Position numbers and translations under genes: made by a program. Below are positions 14,008 to 20,660 of a stretch of 22,821 bases of DNA, one piece after another (within the stretch, counting starts at the first letter, position 1; each line of letters begins with the position of its first letter). The stretch comes from Pseudomonadota bacterium (GTDB lineage: Bacteria > Pseudomonadota > Gammaproteobacteria > Burkholderiales > Burkholderiaceae_C): the NCBI GenBank assembly GCA_023394015.1, contig JAEXBL010000315.1, forward strand, positions 1 through 22,821. The letters are read 5' to 3'. Under the pieces are notes generated by a model. It saw only the letters and a list, made by a program, of their open reading frames with translations. It did not search any database and was not told the origin of the DNA.

Positions 14008-15123
14008 TCAGGCAAACACGCCAGCGGTGTCGGTCATGCGCTCGCTGACTTCACCGAGGTGGTGCAGGGTATCGCCCCAGCACATCTCCATCTGCGTCAG
14101 CCGCTTGAAGTAGTGGCTGCCGACGTATTCGTCGGTCACGCCGATGCCGCCGTGCAGCTGCACCGAGTCCTGGCCGATCAGGCGCATGGCCTGGCCAAGC
14201 TGCACCTTGGCGCGCGACAGCGCCTGGCGGCGCTCGGCCTCGGGGGCGTTCAGCTTGAGCGTGCCGTAGTAGCTCATGCTGCGCGCCAGCTCCAGCTGCA
14301 TCTTCATGTCGGCCACGCGGTGGCGCAGCGCCTGGAAGCTGGCGATGACCACGCCGAACTGCTTGCGCTGGTTCATGTAGTCGACGGTGAGCTTCAGCGT
14401 CTGCTCCATCGCGCCCACGCCTTCGGCGCACAGGCAGGCGATGCCGACGTCGGCCGCGTGCGTCAGCGCCGCCAGACCGTCGGTGGTGACGAGGGTGGCG
14501 GGCGCGTTGTCGAGCTTCACGTCGGCGGCGCGGGCCTCGTCCTGCGTCAGATAGCCGCGGGTGCTGACGCCCGGGGCATTGCGCTCGACCAGGAACAGCG
14601 CCAGTTGTCCATCCAGCAGGGCAGGCACCACGAAGGCGTCGGCCTGGTCGCCAGCGGGCACGATGTTCTTAAGCGCCGTCACCGTGTAGCCGTCACCGGC
14701 CTTGGTGGCCTGGGCTTCGCACACGTTGAGCCGGTAGCGCGCCTTGCGCTCCTGGTGTGCCAGCACCACCAGCGCCTCGCCGCTGGCGATCCTGGGCAGC
14801 CAGGCCTGCTTGACGGCGTCGCTGCCGTGGGCCTGGATGGCGGCGCTGGTGACGAAGGCCTGCGCCAGCGGTTCGCAGACGATGCCGCGGCCCAGCTCTT
14901 CCATCACCACCATGGCCTCGACTGGGCCCATGCCCAGGCCGCCGTGGTCTTCGTCGATGGTGATGCCGGCCAGGCCCAGGCCGGCCAGCTCGTCGTACAC
15001 GGCGCGGTCAAAGCCGCCGGCAGCCACGATTTGCTGGCGGCGCTCGAAGTCGTAGCTTTTTTCGACCCACTTGGCGACGGCGTCGCGCAAGGCCTGTTGG
15101 TCGTCGGAGAAATCGAAGTCCAT
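14008..15123 (-). CDS. Acyl-CoA dehydrogenase, pimeloyl-CoA dehydrogenase small-subunit-like
   Basis: A 371-residue flavoprotein-fold protein of the acyl-CoA dehydrogenase family, closest in my recollection to the small subunit (PimD) of pimeloyl-CoA dehydrogenase. Family landmarks are the N-terminal helical domain (1-110), LGRGIVCEPLAQ (77-88), the region VDYMNQRKQFGVVIASFQALRHRVADM (247-273) and QLHGGIGVTDEYVGSHYFKRL (322-342). I find no glutamate at either usual catalytic position. The helix-G site reads ADVGIA (224-229) and the C-terminal site reads MEMCWGD. It may therefore be the non-catalytic partner of the large subunit encoded just upstream. The ATG at 15123 has AAGGAAG about 6 bases upstream and matches the family start MDFDFSDDQQALRDAV. 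Last gene before the terminator at 13957-13980. Confidence 0.92.
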   Translation of the reverse strand: MDFDFSDDQQALRDAVAKWVEKSYDFERRQQIVAAGGFDRAVYDELAGLGLAGITIDEDHGGLGMGPVEAMVVMEELGRGIVCEPLAQAFVTSAAIQAHGSDAVKQAWLPRIASGEALVVLAHQERKARYRLNVCEAQATKAGDGYTVTALKNIVPAGDQADAFVVPALLDGQLALFLVERNAPGVSTRGYLTQDEARAADVKLDNAPATLVTTDGLAALTHAADVGIACLCAEGVGAMEQTLKLTVDYMNQRKQFGVVIASFQALRHRVADMKMQLELARSMSYYGTLKLNAPEAERRQALSRAKVQLGQAMRLIGQDSVQLHGGIGVTDEYVGSHYFKRLTQMEMCWGDTLHHLGEVSERMTDTAGVFA

Positions 15124-15148
15124 GTTTGTCTTCCTTGGTCTGTTCTGT

Positions 15149-15176
15149 CTCCCTCTCGCGCCTGCGGGAGAGGGAG
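15149..15176 (-). repeat. Hairpin between the two acyl-CoA dehydrogenase genes
   Basis: Perfect 9-bp stem CTCCCTCTC/GAGAGGGAG (15149-15157 with 15168-15176) around a 10-nt loop, in the 67-bp gap between the large- and small-subunit genes. It has no T tract, so read-through is expected. It could stabilise or process the intercistronic mRNA. Confidence 0.6.
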
Positions 15177-15190
15177 GCGAAGCCGGCGCT

Positions 15191-16387
15191 TCAGCCGAGC
15201 ACCGTCTGCGCCACGATGTTGCGTTGCACCTCGTTCGAGCCGCCGTAAATGGTGGTCTTGCGGTAGTTGAAGAAGTTCGACGCCAGCGGCGCGTTGGCCA
15301 CGTTGCCGCCCGGAAAGCCGCCAAAGGCCTGGTCGCCCTGCCAACCGGCGTCCATCGCCTCGTGGATCCAGGGCAGGCTGTAGGGGCCGGCGGCCAGCAT
15401 CATCAGCTCGGTGTAGCGCTGCTGGATCTCGCTGCCCTTGATCTTCAAGAGGCCGGCGATGTCGAGCGCGTTGCGGCCGGATTTCTCGGCGCTGAGCACG
15501 CGCAGCACCAGCATCTCCAGCGCCACGACGTCGACCTCCAGCAGGGCGATCTGGTCGCGAAAGCGCTGGTCGTCCCACACGCCTTCGGCCTTGGCGATGC
15601 GCTTGAGGCGCTCCAGCTCGCGCTTGGCGCGGTTCACGTCGGCGATGTTGGTGCGCTCGTGGCTGAGCAGGTGCTTGGCGTAGGTCCAGCCCTTGTTCTC
15701 CTCGCCGATCAGGTTCTCCACCGGCACCTCGACGTTGTCGAAGAACACGTCGTTGACTTCTACTTCACCGTCCAGCAGCTTGATCGGGCGCACGCTGACG
15801 CCGGGCGACTTCATGTCGATCAGCAGGAAGCTGATGCCGGTCTGCGGCTTGCCCTCGTTGCTGGTGCGCACCAGGTTGAACATCCACTCGCCGTACTGGC
15901 CCAGCGTGGTCCAGGTCTTCTGGCCGTTGACGATGTACTTGTCACCCTTGCGCTCGGCCTTGGTGCGCAGCGAGGCCAGGTCGGACCCCGAGCCCGGCTC
16001 GCTGTAGCCCTGGCTCCACCACACCTCGCCGCTGGCGATGCCGGGCAGAAAGCGCTCCTGCTGCTCCTTGTTGCCGTAGGCCATGATGACGGGCGCCACC
16101 ATCACCGGCCCGAAGGGCACGATGCGCGGCGCGCCGGCCATGGCGCACTCCTCTTCGAACAAGTGCTTTTGCACCGCGTTCCAGCCCGGGCCGCCGAACT
16201 GCGCCGGCCAGCCGTAGCCCAGCCAGCCCTTCTTGCCCAGAATCTTCGCCCAGCGCTGCATGTCGTCGCGCGTCAGGCGTTGCGCCTGGTGCACCTTGGC
16301 GGCAATGTCCTGCGGCAGGTTGTTCTTGACCCAGTCGCGGATCTCGTCGCGAAAGGCCAGTTCTTCGGGGGTGAATGCCAGATCCAT
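15191..16387 (-). CDS. Acyl-CoA dehydrogenase, pimeloyl-CoA dehydrogenase large-subunit-like
   Basis: A 398-residue FAD-dependent acyl-CoA dehydrogenase that introduces an alpha-beta double bond in an acyl-CoA. The best family match is the large subunit (PimC) of pimeloyl-CoA dehydrogenase, so a dicarboxyl-CoA is a plausible substrate. Signatures are WWSQGYSEPGSGSDLASLRTKA (123-144), the flavin-contact strand YIVNGQKTWTTLGQY (151-165) and the C-terminal IYGGSNEVQRNIVAQ (380-394). The probable catalytic base is E244 in LLSHERTNIAD, equivalent to the isovaleryl/long-chain dehydrogenase site. The alternative C-terminal site is glycine here (IYGG). The start ATG at 16387 has AAGGAGA 9 nt upstream and fits the family. 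It is 17 bp downstream of yceH and likely cotranscribed with it. Confidence 0.93.
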   Translation of the reverse strand: MDLAFTPEELAFRDEIRDWVKNNLPQDIAAKVHQAQRLTRDDMQRWAKILGKKGWLGYGWPAQFGGPGWNAVQKHLFEEECAMAGAPRIVPFGPVMVAPVIMAYGNKEQQERFLPGIASGEVWWSQGYSEPGSGSDLASLRTKAERKGDKYIVNGQKTWTTLGQYGEWMFNLVRTSNEGKPQTGISFLLIDMKSPGVSVRPIKLLDGEVEVNDVFFDNVEVPVENLIGEENKGWTYAKHLLSHERTNIADVNRAKRELERLKRIAKAEGVWDDQRFRDQIALLEVDVVALEMLVLRVLSAEKSGRNALDIAGLLKIKGSEIQQRYTELMMLAAGPYSLPWIHEAMDAGWQGDQAFGGFPGGNVANAPLASNFFNYRKTTIYGGSNEVQRNIVAQTVLG

Positions 16388-16404
16388 GTGTGATCGTCTC
16401 CTTG

Positions 16405-17112
16405 TCAACCCGGATTTTTAGCATGGTCGTCGTCGAAATCGCGTCCAACAGGCGACACCGGCAGGCCCAATTCGGCGCACAGGCGCTCCACCGTGGCGCG
16501 CAGCGCGGCCACCTCGGCCTCCAGCGCCGATAGGCGGTCATTTTGGCCACCGGCGCTGGTGGGATAGGCGCCGGCAGCTATCGAATCAGGAGTAGTCGAG
16601 GCCTCCACCGGGCCGCACAGCAGCTGCGCCCAGCGCGCCTCGCGTTCGCCCGCTGCGCGCGGCAGCTGCACCACCAGCGGGCCGCCCTTGTCGTCGGGGC
16701 GTTCGGCCAGCTCGTGCAGAAAGCCTTCCACCGAGGAGATGTCGGCAAAGCGGTGCCAGCGCTCGGCGTTGATGCGCAGCTCGCCCGCCGTCTGCGGCCC
16801 GCGCAGCATCAGCAGGCCCAGCAGCGCGGCCGACTGGTCGGGCACGCCGAACACGCGCTGGAAGTTGTGCTCGTACTTCGCCACCCGGCTGCCGTGCGAT
16901 TCGATCACCAGGTTCAGGCGCTTCAGCTCGTCCAGCGCCTGCTGCGCCTCGGCGTCGCCGAGCGCCATCACCGGCTCGCGGCTGGTCTTCTGGTTGCAGC
17001 CGGTCACCACGAGGTTGAGCGACAGCGGGTAGGTGTCGGGCACGGTGCGGGCCTTTTCCATCAGCGTGGCCAGCACGCGCGCTTCGGTGGGGGAGAGGGG
17101 ACGAACATGCAT
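16405..17112 (-). CDS. yceH: YceH-family (DUF480) winged-helix protein
   Basis: A 235-residue member of the DUF480 family, built of two winged-helix domains. The signature [28 protein letters not shown] (6-33) and [11 protein letters not shown] (39-49) is unmistakable. The second domain has [14 protein letters not shown] (100-113). A linker (about 170-192) leads to a short coiled coil [21 protein letters not shown] (195-215). Function is not firmly established; nucleic-acid binding is expected from the fold. Linker residues of about 173-192 are encoded by an extragenic repeat (16536-16595) that reads through in frame. The ATG at 17112 is 9 nt from a minus-strand GATTAT box and has no Shine-Dalgarno. 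Divergent from purN and likely first gene of the dehydrogenase operon. Confidence 0.93.
   Translation of the reverse strand: MHVRPLSPTEARVLATLMEKARTVPDTYPLSLNLVVTGCNQKTSREPVMALGDAEAQQALDELKRLNLVIESHGSRVAKYEHNFQRVFGVPDQSAALLGLLMLRGPQTAGELRINAERWHRFADISSVEGFLHELAERPDDKGGPLVVQLPRAAGEREARWAQLLCGPVEASTTPDSIAAGAYPTSAGGQNDRLSALEAEVAALRATVERLCAELGLPVSPVGRDFDDDHAKNPG
16536..16595 (-). repeat. 45-nt repeat copy inside yceH
   Basis: On the minus strand TAGCT (16580-16576), GCGC, a 10-nt spacer and AGCGC occur at exactly the spacing seen in the copy after purN (17715-17759). Flanking ACTCCTGATTCGA (up to about 16598) and CAAAATGACC also fit the repeat family as I remember it. It encodes the YceH linker, residues of about 173-192. 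Confidence 0.6.
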
Positions 17113-17120
17113 GGGACAAG

Positions 17121-17127
17121 GATAATC
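17121..17127. promoter_or_regulatory. Shared symmetric -10 box for yceH and purN
   Basis: GATAATC lies in the 23-bp gap between the divergent ATGs. GATAAT (17121-17126, plus) ends 9 nt before the purN ATG at 17136. GATTAT (17127-17122, minus) ends 9 nt before the yceH ATG at 17112. The layout copies that of ribF/metallophosphoesterase. No good -35 was found. Confidence 0.55.
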
Positions 17128-17135
17128 TCGCCGCC

Positions 17136-17717
17136 ATGAAGCACATCGTCATCCTGATTTCCGGCACCGGCACCAACATGGCCGCCATCGTGCGCGCCGC
17201 CAAGCGCGAGCGCTGGGCCGAGCGGCTGGGGGCGCGCGTGGCGGCGGTGATCAGCAACCGGCCGGGCGCCGCCGGCTTGCGGGTGGCGCGGGAGGCCGGC
17301 ATCGCCACCGCCGTGGTGGACCACCAGGCGTTCGCCAGCCGCGATGCCTTCGATGCCGCGCTGGCGGCCGAGATCAATCGGCACGATCCGGCACTGGTGG
17401 TGGTGGCCGGCTTCATGCGCATCCTCACGCCCGCCTTCGTGGCGCATTACGCGGGGCGCCTCGTCAACATCCACCCCAGCCTGCTGCCGGCCTTTCCCGG
17501 CCTGCACACGCACCAGCGCGCCATCGACGAAGGTTGCAAGCTGGCCGGCGCCACCGTGCACCAGGTGACGGCCGAGTTGGACCATGGCCACATCCTGGCG
17601 CAGGCGGCGGTGCCGGTGCTGCCGGGCGACACGGCCGACACGCTGGCCGCGCGCGTGCGCACGCAGGAGCATCTGATCTACCCGCGCGCCATCGCCGATT
17701 TGCTTCGAAAAACGTAG
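17136..17717 (+). CDS. purN: Phosphoribosylglycinamide formyltransferase (GART)
   Basis: A 193-residue enzyme that transfers the formyl group from 10-formyltetrahydrofolate to glycinamide ribonucleotide, the third step of purine synthesis. The N-terminal phosphate-binding loop is [11 protein letters not shown] (8-18). The catalytic residues by family alignment are N111 and H113 in [14 protein letters not shown], and D149 in [12 protein letters not shown]. The length is normal. The start follows a GATAAT box by 9 nt with no Shine-Dalgarno at usual distance, so the mRNA may be leaderless. The TAG stop codon (17715-17717) is the first triplet of a 45-nt extragenic repeat. It is followed after 77 bp by an RNA methyltransferase gene. 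Confidence 0.96.
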   Translation: MKHIVILISGTGTNMAAIVRAAKRERWAERLGARVAAVISNRPGAAGLRVAREAGIATAVVDHQAFASRDAFDAALAAEINRHDPALVVVAGFMRILTPAFVAHYAGRLVNIHPSLLPAFPGLHTHQRAIDEGCKLAGATVHQVTAELDHGHILAQAAVPVLPGDTADTLAARVRTQEHLIYPRAIADLLRKT

Positions 17718-17759
17718 CTTCTTGCGCTTGATGTGCAAGCGCTGGAGCCGGTTTTTATC
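17715..17759 (+). repeat. 45-nt extragenic repeat after purN
   Basis: Starts TAGCTTCTTGCGC, with perfect stem GCGCTTG/CAAGCGC (17724-17730 with 17736-17742, loop ATGTG), and ends GGTTTTTATC. It overlaps the purN stop codon. A short T run follows the stem after 10 nt, so it could also terminate purN transcription weakly. The same family occurs at 5631-5675 and 16536-16580. Confidence 0.7.
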
Positions 17760-17781
17760 AAGAACGCACTGCCCGGGGTGC

Positions 17782-17787
17782 GACAAT
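17782..17787 (+). promoter_or_regulatory. -10-like box ahead of the RNA methyltransferase gene
   Basis: GACAAT (17782-17787) ends 7 nt before the ATG at 17795. The start site would be the first base of the ATG. No Shine-Dalgarno is present (CGCCCCC). This is the same arrangement as for purN, ribF and the D-amino-acid dehydrogenase. Confidence 0.45.
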
Positions 17788-17794
17788 CGCCCCC

Positions 17795-19087
17795 ATGCAC
17801 CCCAAAGCCCTGCTCGACGCCGCCACCGAACTGGTGCGGCGCGTTCTGTTGCTCGACCACCCCGCCGACGCCGTGGTGTCGCGTTATTTCCGCGAACAGC
17901 GCGCGCTGGGCCCGCGCGAGCGCGCCACGCTGGCCGAGACCGCCTACGCCGTGCTGCGGCGCAAGCGGCTGTACGAGCACCTGGCGCTGTCCGGCCGCGG
18001 CGCGCGCGAGCGGCGGCTGGCGGTGCTGGCCTTTCATGCGCCGCGCGACTTTCTCAAGAGCGCGTTGACCGAGCCCGAGAAAGCCTGGGTCGACGCCTGC
18101 GACGCCGTGCGTGACGATGAACTGCGCCCCGAGCACCGCCACAACCTGCCCGACTGGCTGGCCGCCCACCTGCGCGAGCAGGTGGGCCGCGACTTCGACG
18201 CCCTGGCCGCGGCCTTGCTGGAGAGCGCGCCGCTGGACCTGCGCGTGAACACGCTGCAGCAAAAAAGAGAGCAGGTGGCGCAGGAGCTGCAAGCGCTGGG
18301 CGTCGACTTGGCCCCCACGCCGCATTCGCCCTGGGGCCTGCGCCTGGCGGCCAAGCCGGCGCTGCAAAAGCTGGACGCCTTCAAGCGCGGCGCCATCGAG
18401 GTGCAGGACGAGGGCTCGCAACTGCTGGCGCTGCTGCTGGATGCCAAGCGCGGCGAGATGGTGGCCGACTTCTGCGCCGGCGCCGGCGGCAAGACGCTGG
18501 CCATCGGCGCCAGCATGCGCAACACCGGGCGGTTGTACGCCTTCGACGTGTCGGCGCACCGGTTGGACGCGCTCAAGCCCCGGCTGGCGCGCAGCGGCCT
18601 TTCCAACGTGCACCCGATCGCCATCGCGCACGAGCGCGACGAGCGCGTGAAGCGCCTGAAGGGCAAGATGGACCGCGTGCTGGTGGATGCGCCCTGCACG
18701 GGCCTCGGCACGCTGCGCCGCAACCCCGACCTGAAATGGCGCCAGTCGCCGGCCGACGTGGCCGAGCTGGCGGCCAAGCAGCAGGCCATATTGACCAGCG
18801 CCGCACGGCTGGTGAAGCCCGGCGGCCGGCTGGTCTACGCCACCTGCAGCCTGTTGCCCGACGAGAACGAGGCCGTCGCCGCCGCCTTTGGCGCCACCCA
18901 CGCCGACTTCGCGCCGCTGAACGTGGCCGAGCTGCTGGCCGGATTGAAGGTGAACGATGCAGCCAGCCTGTGTGCGCCCGCCGTGGCAGGCGAGGGCGGC
19001 ATCGAGCCCGGCCGTTTTCTGCGCCTGTGGCCGCACCGGCATGGCACCGATGGCTTTTTTGCCGCTGCCTGGCAGCGCCTGGATTGA
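17795..19087 (+). CDS. RsmB/NOP-family SAM-dependent RNA (cytosine-5) methyltransferase
   Basis: A 430-residue m5C methyltransferase. The SAM-binding loop is DFCAGAGGKTLAIG (225-238). The two family cysteines are present: C301 in VDAPCTGLGTLRRNPDLKWR (release) and C351 in YATCSLLPDENEA (nucleophile). The N-terminal region (1-145) is helical and may correspond to the NusB-like part of RsmB, though diverged. Canonical RsmB methylates 16S rRNA C967. This is the Burkholderiales 'RsmB/NOP family' paralogue type found beside purN, so the exact target is uncertain. The ATG at 17795 is preceded by GACAAT at 7 nt without a Shine-Dalgarno. A hairpin 81 bp downstream may end the transcript. Confidence 0.92.
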   Translation: MHPKALLDAATELVRRVLLLDHPADAVVSRYFREQRALGPRERATLAETAYAVLRRKRLYEHLALSGRGARERRLAVLAFHAPRDFLKSALTEPEKAWVDACDAVRDDELRPEHRHNLPDWLAAHLREQVGRDFDALAAALLESAPLDLRVNTLQQKREQVAQELQALGVDLAPTPHSPWGLRLAAKPALQKLDAFKRGAIEVQDEGSQLLALLLDAKRGEMVADFCAGAGGKTLAIGASMRNTGRLYAFDVSAHRLDALKPRLARSGLSNVHPIAIAHERDERVKRLKGKMDRVLVDAPCTGLGTLRRNPDLKWRQSPADVAELAAKQQAILTSAARLVKPGGRLVYATCSLLPDENEAVAAAFGATHADFAPLNVAELLAGLKVNDAASLCAPAVAGEGGIEPGRFLRLWPHRHGTDGFFAAAWQRLD

Positions 19088-19168
19088 GCAGTGCGCAGCG
19101 AACCTTGTGGCGCGCCGCGGCTCCAATGCGCGTCGGCGGCGCAGGCGCCTGCCGCGTTGTAGTTGTTG

Positions 19169-19192
19169 AGCGCCCGCGTTCTGTCGGGCGCT
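19169..19192 (+). terminator. Probable terminator between the methyltransferase and desaturase genes
   Basis: Perfect 8-bp stem AGCGCCCG/CGGGCGCT (19169-19176 with 19185-19192, loop CGTTCTGT), followed by TGTTTCTG, a weak T-rich tail. It lies 81 bp after the methyltransferase stop and 25 bp before the desaturase ATG. It could equally be part of the desaturase leader. Confidence 0.6.
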
Positions 19193-19217
19193 TGTTTCTG
19201 TAAAGACCTCCCGTTTC

Positions 19218-20420
19218 ATGACCCTGTTTTCTGATTTCCCGGCGCTGGACGCCGCCGCCCACTGGCTGGCCCATGGCCTGCTGGGCCTGGCCTGGTGGCA
19301 GGTGCTGCTGGTCGGCCTGGTGCTGACGCACATCACCATCGTCAGCGTCACGCTGTATTTGCACCGGCATTCGGCGCACCGCGCGCTCGATCTGCACCCG
19401 GCGGCGCAGCATTTCTTCCGCTTCTGGCTGTGGCTGACCACCGGCATGACCACCAAGGCCTGGACGGCCATCCACCGCAAGCACCACGCCAAGTGCGAGA
19501 AGGCCGAGGACCCGCACAGCCCGCAAATCCATGGGCTGCGCAAGGTGCTGTGGCAGGGCGCCGAGCTGTACCGCGCCGAGGCGAAGAACGACGACACCCT
19601 GCGCCGCTACGGCCACGGCACGCCCGACGACTGGATCGAGCGCCACCTCTACAGTCGCCACTCGGTGCTGGGCGTGGGCCTGATGCTGCTGATCGACCTG
19701 GCCCTGTTCGGCGCCCTGGGCGCCGCGCTGTGGGCCCTGCAGATGGCGTGGATCCCGTTCTGGGCCGCCGGCGTGGTCAACGGCGTGGGGCATTACTGGG
19801 GCTACCGCAACTTCGAGGCGCAGGACGCCAGCACCAACCTCGTCCCCTGGGGCATCGTCATCGGCGGCGAGGAACTGCACAACAACCACCACACTTACCC
19901 GACCTCGGCCAAGTTCTCGGTCAAGCCGTACGAGTTCGACATCGGCTGGGTCTACATCTGCCTGCTCGGCAAGCTGGGCCTGGCCGCGCCCAAGAAAACG
20001 CCGCCGCGCCTGGCCTATGGCGCCGTGCGCCCGGTCGCCGACCAGACGCTGGAGGCGCTGATCGCCCACCGCTACGAGGTCATGGCCAGCTACGCGCGCC
20101 AGGTGCGCGCCGTGCTGCGCCAGCAGACCGCGCATGCCGGCGAGCGCACCCGCGCACTGCGCCTGGCGCGCCGCTGGCTGCACCGCGACGCCGAGCAGGT
20201 GCCCGCCACCGCGGTGCCGCAACTGGCCGCCACGCGCGCCGCCTACCCGGCGCTGGACAAGATGCTCACCATGCGCGAGGAGCTGCGCCAGCTGTGGCTT
20301 TCCACCGGCCGAACGCGCGAGCAACTGGTGGCCGACCTGCAGGCCTGGTGCCAGCGCGCTGAAAGCAGCGGCATCGCCGCGCTGCGCGAGTTTTCGCTGA
20401 AGCTGCGCGCCGCACGGTAA
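19218..20420 (+). CDS. Membrane fatty-acid desaturase (acyl-CoA/lipid desaturase type)
   Basis: A 400-residue integral membrane di-iron desaturase. The three histidine boxes are H49-RHSA-H54 (YLHRHSAHRAL), H86-RK-HH-90 (IHRKHHAK) and H221-NN-HH-225 (EELHNNHHTYP), with the additional H192 (GVGHYWGYRNFE). Hydrophobic segments lie at about 22-45, 65-76, 150-175 and 177-190. It probably makes monounsaturated acyl chains (delta-9 type), adjusting membrane fluidity. The region after about 270 is a hydrophilic helical C-terminal extension, longer than in minimal desaturases. ATG at 19218; no clear Shine-Dalgarno (TAAAGACCTCCCGTTTC). A hairpin 25 bp upstream and a three-hairpin element immediately after the stop bracket the gene, suggesting a monocistronic unit. 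Confidence 0.93.
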   Translation: MTLFSDFPALDAAAHWLAHGLLGLAWWQVLLVGLVLTHITIVSVTLYLHRHSAHRALDLHPAAQHFFRFWLWLTTGMTTKAWTAIHRKHHAKCEKAEDPHSPQIHGLRKVLWQGAELYRAEAKNDDTLRRYGHGTPDDWIERHLYSRHSVLGVGLMLLIDLALFGALGAALWALQMAWIPFWAAGVVNGVGHYWGYRNFEAQDASTNLVPWGIVIGGEELHNNHHTYPTSAKFSVKPYEFDIGWVYICLLGKLGLAAPKKTPPRLAYGAVRPVADQTLEALIAHRYEVMASYARQVRAVLRQQTAHAGERTRALRLARRWLHRDAEQVPATAVPQLAATRAAYPALDKMLTMREELRQLWLSTGRTREQLVADLQAWCQRAESSGIAALREFSLKLRAAR

Positions 20421-20498
20421 CCCCCCTGTGGCGCTGACGCGCCTTTCCCCCTGAGGGGGGACAACGCTGGTGGCCGGGGAGACCCCGGCCACGGCGTT
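20421..20498 (+). repeat. Three-hairpin extragenic element, copy 2 (after the desaturase)
   Basis: Stems are GGCGC/GCGCC (20430-20434 with 20439-20443), CCCCC-TGA-GGGGG (20447-20459) and GTGGCCGGGG/CCCCGGCCAC (20470-20479 with 20483-20492, AGA loop). The last is enclosed by AACGC/GCGTT (20463-20467 with 20494-20498). It matches the element after ileS in order, spacing and orientation to the upstream stop codon. The rest of the 240-bp gap to 20660 shows nothing recognisable except the -10 box at 20649. Confidence 0.75.
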
Positions 20499-20648
20499 CC
20501 GGGGCGGCCTGCTCCGCGGCCATCGGTCCATTGATGGTGTCGGGTGACTTGGCCTGCACCGTGCCATGGCCGCAGGCGGCTTCTTTCAATCTTCCTGCGA
20601 AAGCCATCTCGGGCTTTGGGGTGGCGTGGGCTGCCGGCGGGGCTGTGA

Positions 20649-20654
20649 AAGAAT
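20649..20654 (+). promoter_or_regulatory. -10-like box ahead of the D-amino-acid dehydrogenase
   Basis: AAGAAT (20649-20654) ends 6 nt before the ATG at 20661, placing the predicted start site at the A of the start codon. There is no Shine-Dalgarno in CCCGGC. Weak by itself, but consistent with the other leaderless-looking genes here. Confidence 0.35.
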
Positions 20655-20660
20655 CCCGGC

